This document shows, in pieces, positions 1-5,885 of a stretch of 6,623 nucleotides of DNA. The stretch is taken from NCBI GenBank assembly GCA_023249835.1, contig JAHFBY010000096.1, positions 1 to 6,623 of the forward strand. Reading direction: 5' to 3'. Under the pieces are notes generated by a model. That model saw nothing but the letters and a program-made list of their open reading frames with translations. It ran no database searches and was not told where the DNA came from. How positions within the stretch are numbered: position 1 is the first letter of the stretch; every line of letters starts with the position of its first letter. Both the position numbers and the translations under genes were made by a program. This DNA comes from Elusimicrobiota bacterium (GTDB taxonomy: Bacteria > Elusimicrobiota > Elusimicrobia > 2-02-FULL-39-32).

Positions 1-461
1 GTTAATGATATAATTGATTTATCAGATCGAATTATATCTCCTCCGACGATGGAAAAAGGGGTTGTTTTAGAGAAATTTTGCAAGCCTGTGTATAAATTGT
101 CCACAATATCCACAGAGATATCCCCATTTATTCCAAGCGTCAATAATGCGCATACCGGAGTGGCTCCGCCCATAGCAGCCAAGTCACTTAAATTAACCGC
201 TGCTGCTTTCTGCCCCAAGCTTCGCCAAACCGCTTGTGGTGTAGGATAAAATCGCTTCATATAATCAAAGCGAAAATGCGTGCCTTCGATTAAGGTGTCG
301 GTGGTGAGCACCAGGCTGGAAGATGAGGCCAAGTTGGCTACATAGGCGTCGTCACCTAAAGGAACACGAGTTTTAAGAAGGTTAGTGACTGGAGTTGGAC
401 CGCACCAGCGCGCAATGCGTTGGATAAGCTCTTGCTCGCCAATAGTTTTAAGTTTGGGCAT
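1..461 (-). CDS. thiL: Thiamine-monophosphate kinase, N-terminal half (cut by window edge)
   Basis: ThiL phosphorylates thiamine monophosphate with ATP to give thiamine pyrophosphate, the last step of the cofactor's synthesis, in the cytoplasm. The 153 visible residues carry the family's N-terminal signature: GDDA at 36-39 and TTD at 53-55 (metal and nucleotide ligands), EGTHF at 59-63, the VNLSDLAAMGGATP block at 89-102 and VGGD at 139-142. The family is usually about 310-340 residues, so roughly half is present; the rest lies beyond the left edge and the frame is open there. The ATG at 459-461 fits the normal N-terminus (a short lead into a GEQELI-type helix). No clear Shine-Dalgarno sequence precedes it. 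The start lies 19 bases after the stop of the amidohydrolase, so it probably depends on upstream transcription. I am confident of the family, from the whole set of conserved blocks in order. Confidence 0.93.
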   Translation of the reverse strand, partial: MPKLKTIGEQELIQRIARWCGPTPVTNLLKTRVPLGDDAYVANLASSSSLVLTTDTLIEGTHFRFDYMKRFYPTPQAVWRSLGQKAAAVNLSDLAAMGGATPVCALLTLGINGDISVDIVDNLYTGLQNFSKTTPFSIVGGDIIRSDKSIISL

Positions 462-480
462 GGTGAGGGGGACGAAAAAG

Positions 481-1638
481 TTAAGCAGTCCCTTTAGTTA
501 GGAACTCTTGGGCCACTTCACTGAGCAAGGTTGAGCCCACGATCAGGGCGCGTTCATCGATATTAAATTCTGGATGGTGCCAGGGAAATTGCGTTCCCAA
601 AGCTTTATTGCCGGTACCAATGTAAATGAAGCAGCCCGGAGCTTGGCGGAGGTACTCAGAAAAGTCTTCTCCGCCCATGGAGGCTGTTTCCAAATCCACA
701 ATCTGACTCTCGCCAAACACTCGCGCTGCCACTTGGCGGGACAATGCGCAAACCTTAGGATCGTTCGCAAGCAGCGCGCCGATGGTTTGATAGTCTAATT
801 TATATTTTCCACCGTGGGATTTAGTCACGCCTTGCAAAATTTGGCGCATGAACCGCGGGATTTGGGCCTGTGTTTTAGAGGAAAGAGTGCGCACAGTGCC
901 CGTTAACGTCACTTTTTCGGCTAAAATGTTATAGCGAGCGCCGCCCTGCATTGTGCCAATCGTCAGCACCGCCGGCTCGAGCGGATCGATCCGGCGGGAA
1001 ACAATGCTTTGCAAAGCTAAAATAGCCTCCGCAGCAATTAATATCGCGTCTTTGCCCTCGTGCGGATAAGCGGCGTGGCCTCCTTGGCCAAAAATTTCCA
1101 AAGTGAACTTATCCACCGACGCCATGAGCGGCCCGGGCTTCAGCCCGATCTTGCCCGTTGGAAACCGCGGATTCACGTGCAAACCCACCACGGCTTGGAC
1201 TTTAGGGTTTTGCATCACACCCGCGGAAACTAAAGATTTGGCCCCGCCCGACCCCTCTTCATTGGGTTGGAAAAAGAACTTCACCACGCCGGGCAGATTT
1301 TTTTTTTGCGCCAACAGCATGGCCGCGCCCAAAAGCATAGCGACGTGCGCATCGTGGCCGCAAGCGTGCATGACCCCTCGGTTTTTAGAGGCGTACGGCA
1401 ATGGTTTTTTTTCCATCAGGGGCAAAGCGTCCATGTCCGCGCGCAAGGCGATACAGCGCGCTCCTTGGCCCAGGCTCGCCAACACCCCGGTCTTGCCCAC
1501 GCGGCGGAATTTTATTTTTAAAGCCCGCAGGTTTTTTTCAATAAATTGGGCGGTGCGAAACTCGCGCTCCCCCAACTCCGGATAGCGATGAATTTTCCGG
1601 CGAATAGCAATTAACTGATCTAAGAATTTATTGTTCAT
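481..1638 (-). CDS. M20D-family metallo-amidohydrolase (N-acyl-amino-acid / hippurate hydrolase type)
   Basis: This is a cytoplasmic zinc (or manganese) hydrolase that cleaves the amide bond of N-acyl amino acids or related conjugates. The exact substrate cannot be read from the sequence; annotated relatives include hippurate, IAA-amino acid and N-acetyl-diaminopimelate hydrolases. The 385 residues are full length. Motifs appear in order: RRKIHRYPELGEREF at 13-27; RADMDALP at 66-73; HACGHDAH at 91-98 with metal ligands C93 and H95; QPNEEG at 124-129 with catalytic E127 and ligand E128; H154 in LHVNP; GQGGHAAYPHEGKD at 184-197 in the dimerisation domain; MGGEDFSEYL at 321-330; and HHPEF at 354-358, where H354 is the expected last ligand. 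The ATG is preceded by GAGG (1648-1651) at a nine-base spacing. The gene starts 15 bases after the DUF234 ATPase stop and ends 19 bases before thiL. It carries A10 and A8 tracts on the coding strand. Confidence 0.92.
   Translation of the reverse strand: MNNKFLDQLIAIRRKIHRYPELGEREFRTAQFIEKNLRALKIKFRRVGKTGVLASLGQGARCIALRADMDALPLMEKKPLPYASKNRGVMHACGHDAHVAMLLGAAMLLAQKKNLPGVVKFFFQPNEEGSGGAKSLVSAGVMQNPKVQAVVGLHVNPRFPTGKIGLKPGPLMASVDKFTLEIFGQGGHAAYPHEGKDAILIAAEAILALQSIVSRRIDPLEPAVLTIGTMQGGARYNILAEKVTLTGTVRTLSSKTQAQIPRFMRQILQGVTKSHGGKYKLDYQTIGALLANDPKVCALSRQVAARVFGESQIVDLETASMGGEDFSEYLRQAPGCFIYIGTGNKALGTQFPWHHPEFNIDERALIVGSTLLSEVAQEFLTKGTA
1298..1307 (-). repeat. A10 homopolymer tract inside the M20D amidohydrolase gene
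   Basis: Ten consecutive A residues on the coding strand encode the end of Q111 through K112, K113 and the beginning of N114. The reading frame is intact as given. A second tract of eight A lies at 1405-1412. Gain or loss of one A at the longer tract would put the ribosome in a frame that stops within about 15 codons. Confidence 0.9.
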
Positions 1639-1647
1639 ACGTGACGT

Positions 1648-1651
1648 CCTC
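1648..1651 (-). promoter_or_regulatory. Ribosome binding site of the M20D amidohydrolase
   Basis: GAGG on the minus strand lies nine bases before the ATG at 1636-1638. It supports that start and is one of only two recognisable Shine-Dalgarno sites in the window. It sits just after the stop codon of the upstream ATPase gene (1654-1656), within the 15-base gap. Confidence 0.65.
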
Positions 1652-1653
1652 GT

Positions 1654-3042
1654 TTAAATTAAATCTTCCAAGCTGTACGCCTGCCAATCAGCGCTATTTT
1701 TTAGCGAAGGAGGGAGCGCTTCGGCAGAAATAAGCACCGGCTGTATAGTCACTTTATTTTTTAAATCCGTTAATTTTTTACAAAAATCGAGCGCAATTTT
1801 TTCATTGATACGCCCCCACTTACATTCTCCTAGATAAGAAAGTCCGGATTTAAGCGCAATTGTAAAATCAACTTGAATGGTCTTATCCCAATAGGACCCC
1901 ATTTTAAAAGGTTCGGACAATTTAGGTAAAAGGACCTGCGTCAAAAACAACTCTGCGGCCACAGACTCGAAACAGATTCCCCAATAGGCATCCAAATGCG
2001 GGGCCAGCATCGTGGCATAAAAGAGCCTCTGATCCATGCGTTCAATTAGTCCCGCATGGGGGTAGATGAACGCAAACCAGAACCGCAAAAGAGGGTCGCC
2101 TATGGCATAAGCGCTCTTGCGTTCATAAACCTCCTGATAAGAGAGGAGCGGCGTTCTTTTTTCCACGTATTGCAGCGCCATTAGGCTCTTCGTATAATAA
2201 GGAATGCGGGACCGCTCCACTCCCAGCGATGCGGCTAACTCACTGATCCCTTTGCGCGTAGACCCCAAAGACTCCAGCAAGCTGAAATAAAGTTTCGGCT
2301 CTTTAAGTTCTTCCATGAGCAGAAAATCAGCCTCTTTTGCCAAAGGCGCGTCCGGTTCTAAAAATAAGTTAGAAATTTGCTGGGACAGGCTCTCGCGGGC
2401 AGCAAACATCTTGTGATAAGCAGGGATGCCGCCGCACAAAAAATAGCGTTTAGCTTGTTCCTTGAGAGGCAATGCAGGATGAAATTTAAGGCTCTCTAAA
2501 AACGTCAACGGTTTTAAATGCAAAACCGCAGTTCGCCGGCCAAAAAGCGGGGATTTTTGAGCCAAAACTTCACGCTCCATAAAACCCAAGTACGATCCGC
2601 ACAAAACCAAAAACAATCGTCCGTCGCGCGACCAGTGGTGGTCCCACCATTTCTGCAGTAAGGACGGCAATTCCGGGGCCGCTTCCACCATCCATTGAAA
2701 CTCATCTAAGATAAGCAACGTTTTTCCGGATATTTTTTGGAAAGCGACGTTTAACCGAGCAAACGCCGTTTCCCAATCGTTTATGGGCAAGTGGACCAAA
2801 TCAGGCGCTGCAAATAAACGAGAAATTTCCGCCACAAAATGCCGAATCTGGCTGCGCGTATCCGAACGGGTGCCTACCGCAAAAAGAGTGCGTTTACCTT
2901 TGGAAAAATGGCGCAGGAGCTCAGTCTTACCCACGCGCCGCCGCCCGTAAAGCACGACCAAATCCGATTCCCTGGACCGCCAACGCTTTTCCAAAAGAGC
3001 CTGCTCTTGGGAGCGTCCGATGAAAAGTGAGTTTGAGTTCAT
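1654..3042 (-). CDS. AAA+ ATPase of the archaeal-ATPase/DUF234 type
   Basis: This is a predicted ATPase whose cellular role is not established for the family. It has 462 residues, normal for the architecture. The N-terminus opens FIGRSQEQALL (7-17), followed by Walker A GRRRVGKT at 33-40, Walker B LLILDEFQ at 109-116 with D113/E114, and the LVLCGSYLGFM sensor segment at 145-155. A LFGRRTAVLHLKPL segment at 166-179 leads into the family's FLCGGIPAY motif at 201-209. Residues about 258-300 look like a winged helix. The C-terminal part resembles a PD-(D/E)XK nuclease fold: E359, D392 in VDF, and E406-C-K408 in YLGECKWG, with all key residues kept. The ATG at 3040-3042 has no Shine-Dalgarno sequence, but a promoter and two palindromes lie directly in front, so it may be nearly leaderless. 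The gene follows nnrD after 54 bases and leads into the amidohydrolase. Confidence 0.88.
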   Translation of the reverse strand: MNSNSLFIGRSQEQALLEKRWRSRESDLVVLYGRRRVGKTELLRHFSKGKRTLFAVGTRSDTRSQIRHFVAEISRLFAAPDLVHLPINDWETAFARLNVAFQKISGKTLLILDEFQWMVEAAPELPSLLQKWWDHHWSRDGRLFLVLCGSYLGFMEREVLAQKSPLFGRRTAVLHLKPLTFLESLKFHPALPLKEQAKRYFLCGGIPAYHKMFAARESLSQQISNLFLEPDAPLAKEADFLLMEELKEPKLYFSLLESLGSTRKGISELAASLGVERSRIPYYTKSLMALQYVEKRTPLLSYQEVYERKSAYAIGDPLLRFWFAFIYPHAGLIERMDQRLFYATMLAPHLDAYWGICFESVAAELFLTQVLLPKLSEPFKMGSYWDKTIQVDFTIALKSGLSYLGECKWGRINEKIALDFCKKLTDLKNKVTIQPVLISAEALPPSLKNSADWQAYSLEDLI

Positions 3043-3044
3043 TT

Positions 3045-3062
3045 GTATAAGTTAATTTATAC
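3045..3062. repeat. 18-base near-palindrome over the -10 box and start of the DUF234 ATPase
   Basis: GTATAAGTTAATTTATAC pairs at eight of nine symmetric positions, the odd one being a G/T pair. It covers the proposed -10 box and ends three bases before the start codon. It could be an operator or, if transcribed, a weak AT-rich hairpin next to the start. It is five bases from the 13-base palindrome, so most of this intergenic gap is symmetric DNA. Confidence 0.5.
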
Positions 3063-3084
3063 TAAATTGGTTCAACCAAATCAA
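3056..3084 (-). promoter_or_regulatory. Sigma70-like promoter of the DUF234 ATPase
   Basis: On the minus strand, TTGATT (3079-3084) and TATAAA (3056-3061) are separated by exactly 17 bases (3062-3078). They match the -35 consensus at four of six positions and the -10 consensus at five of six. Transcription would begin about 7-9 bases before the ATG, which fits the absence of a Shine-Dalgarno site. It lies in the 54-base gap after nnrD. The spacer is largely occupied by a perfect palindrome, which suggests an operator. No transcript data support it; the call rests on sequence match alone. Confidence 0.5.
3067..3079. repeat. Perfect 13-base palindrome within the promoter spacer
   Basis: TTGGTT-C-AACCAA is a perfect inverted repeat with six-base arms and a one-base centre. 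It lies between the -35 and -10 boxes proposed for the DUF234 ATPase. The loop is too short for a tight RNA hairpin, so a dimeric repressor site in DNA is the more natural reading. There is no T-tract that would make it an nnrD terminator. Confidence 0.5.
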
Positions 3085-3096
3085 GAAAACGCCTGT

Positions 3097-4029
3097 TTAC
3101 GCGCCCAACAAATGTTTGACAGCCAGCGGCAAAAAACTAGCGATATCCGTAGCCATTAAACTCAGCTCGCCGGTTTTTTTTGCCGCCAAGTCGCCGGCGG
3201 CCCCGTGCAAATAGGCTCCGGCGCAAGCGATTTTAAGCAAGGGGTCCGAAAGGTCCGTCCGCAAGTTCCCGGATAGCGCAGAGATCAGCCCGGTAAGAAC
3301 ATCTCCTGAACCGCCCGTCGCCATGCCCGGGTTTCCCGTAGTGTTGATAAAAGTTTGGCGGCCGTCCGTGATCACGGTCCCTGATCCTTTTAGGAGAGTT
3401 ATAACTCGGTTCAATTTAGCAAATTTCTCCGCAACGACCAGTCGTTGGAATTCGACAGCGTCCGTAGAAATGTTCATAAACCGGGCCAGCTCCCTGGAGT
3501 GAGGCGTAACGATAATCGGCAAGGCAAAAGGATTAAGTGGCTCACTCGCGCGAGGCTTTAAGGCCATGAACCCGTCCGCGTCTAAAACCAGGCATTGGAG
3601 GGGGAAACGGGAACGCGCCAACCATTGCAATAGAGCGTGCATAAAGGCGCGCGTCCCTGAATTTAAAGAAAGGCCCGGCCCTACCGCTAGGCTCGTAATT
3701 TTTCGCCTGATCATATATTCTTTTAATTTGCGCAAAGAACCTGCTGTTAAGCCTCCCGCGGCAGACTCAGGCAAAGATAAAACCATCGCCTCTAACGGCG
3801 CGCGCTTAACGATCATCCCAAATAAACTTTTGACCACCGCGACCGTAGCCAAGCCGGCGCCGCCCCGGTAAGCGCCCCATGCCGCCAGAGCGGCGGCGCC
3901 CCCCATGCCGCGGGAGCCCGCCACGATCAAAACGTGTCCATAACTGCCTTTAGAGGATTGCGCCGCGCGCGAGAGAAACCAGGAAGAAACTTGCGCGCAG
4001 CGCAAGCGGTGAACGCTCACGGCTTTCAC
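3097..4029 (-). CDS. nnrD: ADP/ATP-dependent NAD(P)H-hydrate dehydratase
   Basis: NnrD repairs NADH and NADPH that have been damaged by hydration, removing water from the S-epimer at the expense of ADP or ATP in the cytoplasm. The protein is a ribokinase-like YjeF C-terminal domain of 310 residues. It shows GHVLIVAGSRGMGGA at 31-45, the GAYRGGAGLATVAV strand-turn at 52-65, VGPGL at 116-120, LDADGFMAL at 149-157, TPHSRE at 175-180, LLKGSGTVI at 212-220, and the diagnostic GNPGMATGGSGDVLTGLI at 232-249 with catalytic D243. The epimerase domain (NnrE) that is often fused in front is absent and is not elsewhere in this window. The start is GTG at 4027-4029, overlapping the acpS stop as GTGA, so translation is very likely coupled. 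acpS-nnrD adjacency is common in bacteria. The first 25 residues are less conserved and the true start could be slightly internal. Confidence 0.94.
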   Translation of the reverse strand: MKAVSVHRLRCAQVSSWFLSRAAQSSKGSYGHVLIVAGSRGMGGAAALAAWGAYRGGAGLATVAVVKSLFGMIVKRAPLEAMVLSLPESAAGGLTAGSLRKLKEYMIRRKITSLAVGPGLSLNSGTRAFMHALLQWLARSRFPLQCLVLDADGFMALKPRASEPLNPFALPIIVTPHSRELARFMNISTDAVEFQRLVVAEKFAKLNRVITLLKGSGTVITDGRQTFINTTGNPGMATGGSGDVLTGLISALSGNLRTDLSDPLLKIACAGAYLHGAAGDLAAKKTGELSLMATDIASFLPLAVKHLLGA

Positions 4030-4409
4030 GAACGGCCCTGATAAAGGGCCACGGCGAGCGCGTAATCTTTAGTGTGAGAAAGGGAAAGAGAAATCCCGCT
4101 TTGATAGCGCGCTAAGCGCGCGGAAAACTTGATTCCGGGTTTGCCGTCCCGGTCCCGCGTGACGCTGATCTCCTTATGCCCAATGCCGCGCAAAGACGTG
4201 CGCCCGGAAAGGGCTTTCCACACCGCTTCTTTAGCCGCGAAACGCACCGCATAGTGTTGAGCGGAATTTTTCTTATCCGCGCAATAAGCCACCTCTTCTG
4301 ATGTAAAAACTCGGTTTAAAAAGCGTTTGTTTTTAACCATCCGCCGGATGCGCATGATATCCACGATGTCGGTGCCCAGGGAAACGGTTGCTTGAATTGG
4401 TAAGCCCAT
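4026..4409 (-). CDS. acpS: Holo-[acyl-carrier-protein] synthase
   Basis: AcpS transfers the 4'-phosphopantetheine arm of coenzyme A to a serine of apo-acyl carrier protein, making it active for fatty acid synthesis. The 127 residues match the usual 115-130. LGTDIVDI at 11-18 supplies the magnesium ligand D14; FTSEEVAYC follows at 35-43; HYAVRFAAKEAVWKAL at 52-67 supplies the second acidic ligand E61 and the conserved lysines; GIGHKEISV is at 75-83, DRDGKPGI at 86-93, and SLSLSHTKDYALAVAL at 107-122 closes the core. The N-terminus has about ten residues before the core that many homologues lack, and the ATG at 4407-4409 has no obvious Shine-Dalgarno site, so the start is less certain than the identity. 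The gene begins 36 bases after the DUF4143 ATPase stop, with no convincing promoter or terminator in that gap, and its stop overlaps the nnrD start. Confidence 0.95.
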   Translation of the reverse strand: MGLPIQATVSLGTDIVDIMRIRRMVKNKRFLNRVFTSEEVAYCADKKNSAQHYAVRFAAKEAVWKALSGRTSLRGIGHKEISVTRDRDGKPGIKFSARLARYQSGISLSLSHTKDYALAVALYQGRS

Positions 4410-4445
4410 ACTAAAATGATATCAAATTAAATTCTAAAGCGCCGG

Positions 4446-5765
4446 TTAAAAGATTTTCGGGCGGAAGTCATTAGAGAGGAGCCAGAGCCACAAAGGTATT
4501 GCTTGAATTTCGTAGCGATCTGTGTGGATAGTTTCTTGTAAGTCTTCGGTTAGAATAATACCATTTTTAATATTATAGGCGGATAACGCCTCTGCCAACC
4601 CTTCAACTTCTCGTTTGCGCGTTTCCGGGCTGCCTATACTCCTTGTGACTTGAATGGCTTGAATGGGCCGTCCTCGGTCCGTTACAACGAAATCACATTC
4701 TTTTGCGGCTTTGTGGTAATAGATATCGCAGCCTGTGCGTTTAATGGCTAAATACGCAATATTTTCCAAGACTCGCCCTGCGTTTTCAGAGAATCCGAAA
4801 CGGACAGCTTGCGTTAAGCCATGGTCAATGTTATAGACTTTTCTGGGCGCGCGCATTTGTTCCTTTATTTTATAGCTGTACTTTTTAACCGTAAAAATTA
4901 GGAACGCTTCTTCGGCATAGTTTAAGAAGTTGCTGAGAGTATTTTTGCTGAAAGTGTATCCGAACTGGTTCAGTTTTTTTGCCGTGGATGAAATTGAGAA
5001 ATCGCAGGCCATTTGATCCATTAATAAGTTCAAAAAATCTTCCAGCAACTTAATGTTGGACACTTTGTGGCGTTCTACGATATCTCGATAAAACATGACT
5101 TTAAAGTATTCCGAGAGCACCTGGTTGGGCGCGGGTGAATTCAGGATCCCGGGGAATCCTCCTAATTTAAGGTAGTGCTGAAACTGCCTTTTAAAAGAAG
5201 CCCTCTCCTGGGTTTGCAAAGGGCGTTTCAGCATAGTTTCGATTTTGCGGGCTCTTAAAAACTCCTGAAAGTTTAGGGGGTAAACGTTCCAGACCAAGGT
5301 CCTCCCTCTTAACTCGGTGGCAATTTCTCTGCTCAACAGTTTAGACGATGATCCGGTTAAGATGAGTTTCAAATTTCGGTTTTGCTCCGTGATGCGCCTG
5401 GCCCATTTTGACCAATTGGGGATGTTTTGGATCTCATCGATCAACAGGTAAATTTTTCGTTTCGTGTCCGATTGAAAAACCTCTAAAATAGTCTCCCAAA
5501 GGAGGCTGAGTTCGTCTCCGCGAAGAGGGTGTAGACGTTCATCCTCGCAATTTAAATAGATGACATTGGATTTTGGGTTGTCTTGCAGTAAAGTTCGAAC
5601 CAACTGATGGCACAAGCACGTTTTCCCGGACCGGCGCGCTCCGATCAAGCAGAGGATCTCCGAACCCCCTACCAAGGGCAGATTAAAATCCCTGTCAAAG
5701 AGGTCGGGCACGTCCGATTCGTTCCAATCCGCAAGGATTCTTTTTAATTTGTCAGCTGTTTCCAT
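4446..5765 (-). CDS. AAA+ ATPase of the AAA_14/DUF4143 type
   Basis: This is a predicted ATPase of a widespread, often multicopy family without an assigned physiological role. It has 439 residues, the normal size. Walker A is GARRSGKT at 42-49, Walker B IYLLIDEIQ at 105-113 with D110/E111, then the LILTGSSSKLLSREIATELRGR sensor region at 134-155 and VYPLNFQEFL at 161-170. The YLKLGGFPGIL motif at 198-208 and YFKVMFYRDIVERHKV at 220-235 are typical of this type. A winged-helix-like stretch at about 245-295 precedes the DUF4143 domain, which contains LENIAYLAIKR at 333-343, ECDFVV at 356-361 and IQVTRS at 371-376. The last motif has Thr where a nuclease would have Lys, so cleavage activity is doubtful. 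The ATG at 5763-5765 follows AGGAG at a good spacing. By eye it is more AT-rich than acpS-nnrD. It follows cstA after 120 bases containing repeats. Confidence 0.9.
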   Translation of the reverse strand: METADKLKRILADWNESDVPDLFDRDFNLPLVGGSEILCLIGARRSGKTCLCHQLVRTLLQDNPKSNVIYLNCEDERLHPLRGDELSLLWETILEVFQSDTKRKIYLLIDEIQNIPNWSKWARRITEQNRNLKLILTGSSSKLLSREIATELRGRTLVWNVYPLNFQEFLRARKIETMLKRPLQTQERASFKRQFQHYLKLGGFPGILNSPAPNQVLSEYFKVMFYRDIVERHKVSNIKLLEDFLNLLMDQMACDFSISSTAKKLNQFGYTFSKNTLSNFLNYAEEAFLIFTVKKYSYKIKEQMRAPRKVYNIDHGLTQAVRFGFSENAGRVLENIAYLAIKRTGCDIYYHKAAKECDFVVTDRGRPIQAIQVTRSIGSPETRKREVEGLAEALSAYNIKNGIILTEDLQETIHTDRYEIQAIPLWLWLLSNDFRPKIF

Positions 5766-5770
5766 TTGTA

Positions 5771-5775
5771 CTCCT
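5771..5775 (-). promoter_or_regulatory. Ribosome binding site of the DUF4143 ATPase
   Basis: AGGAG on the minus strand lies five bases before the ATG at 5763-5765 and decides that start. It falls in the ten-base loop between ATTTGTA (5781-5787) and TACAAAT (5764-5770) on the mRNA, which could form a seven-base-pair stem holding the first two bases of the start codon. Confidence 0.75.
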
Positions 5776-5791
5776 AATAATACAAATCACT

Positions 5792-5797
5792 AGTATA
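5792..5797 (-). promoter_or_regulatory. Possible -10 box of the DUF4143 ATPase
   Basis: TATACT on the minus strand matches the -10 consensus at five of six positions and would start transcription about 20 bases before the ATG. No good -35 box is placed properly: TTTGTA or TTGTAT lies 15-16 bases upstream and matches poorly. The box overlaps the 16-base near-palindrome, so binding of a regulator there would block it. If transcription starts here, only part of the hairpin at the ribosome binding site would be in the message. Confidence 0.3.
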
Positions 5798-5824
5798 ATT
5801 GTACTATGAATAATACAAATAATC

Positions 5825-5868
5825 AACCTTTCATCCAGAACGACCGCTCTGGAAACCAGTTCAAGGTT
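5825..5868. repeat. Nested inverted repeat downstream of cstA
   Basis: Outer arms AACCTT (5825-5830) and AAGGTT (5863-5868) enclose inner arms CCAGA (5835-5839) and TCTGG (5848-5852). On the minus strand it begins 18 bases after the cstA stop and is followed by a T-rich but interrupted stretch. It could end or attenuate cstA transcription before the ATPase gene, though it lacks the compact stem and U-run of a standard terminator. Confidence 0.3.
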
Positions 5869-5885
5869 ATTTTGCGAAGAGTCAA

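Larger units (their letters stand above)
5766..5820. repeat. Two copies of a 22-base element before the DUF4143 ATPase
   Basis: On the minus strand the block ATTTGTATTATT, three variable bases, then AGTACAA occurs at 5799-5820 and again at 5766-5787. The copies agree at 19 of 22 positions; all three differences (CAT versus AGG) lie in the middle and create the ribosome binding site in the copy next to the gene. The period is 33 bases. The distal copy leads into TAGTATAATTGTACTA (5791-5806), itself a 16-base near-palindrome with one mismatched pair. Confidence 0.7.

Noticed and set aside
49..249. Plus-strand 66-codon open frame
   Set aside because: It is antisense to the conserved thiL blocks (VNLSDLAAMGG and VGGD), which are clearly coding on the other strand.
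1103..1585. Plus-strand 160-codon open frame
   Set aside because: It lies antisense to the metal-binding core of the M20D amidohydrolase, whose motifs are complete. The translated peptide has no family resemblance, and the frame is best explained as a shadow.
3085..3100. Rho-independent terminator after nnrD
   Set aside because: GC-rich bases around the stop are followed by TTTT, but no stem longer than three base pairs forms, and the nearby 13-base palindrome has a one-base centre unsuited to an RNA hairpin.
4410..4445. Promoter or terminator in the gap before acpS
   Set aside because: The 36 bases are AT-rich and include the palindrome GATATC, but no pair of -35/-10 boxes with correct spacing and no stem with a T-run could be found.
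5766..5820. CRISPR-like or attachment-site reading of the two 22-base repeats
   Set aside because: There are only two copies with an 11-base gap, no cas gene, no integrase and no tRNA. A regulatory leader is the simpler explanation.
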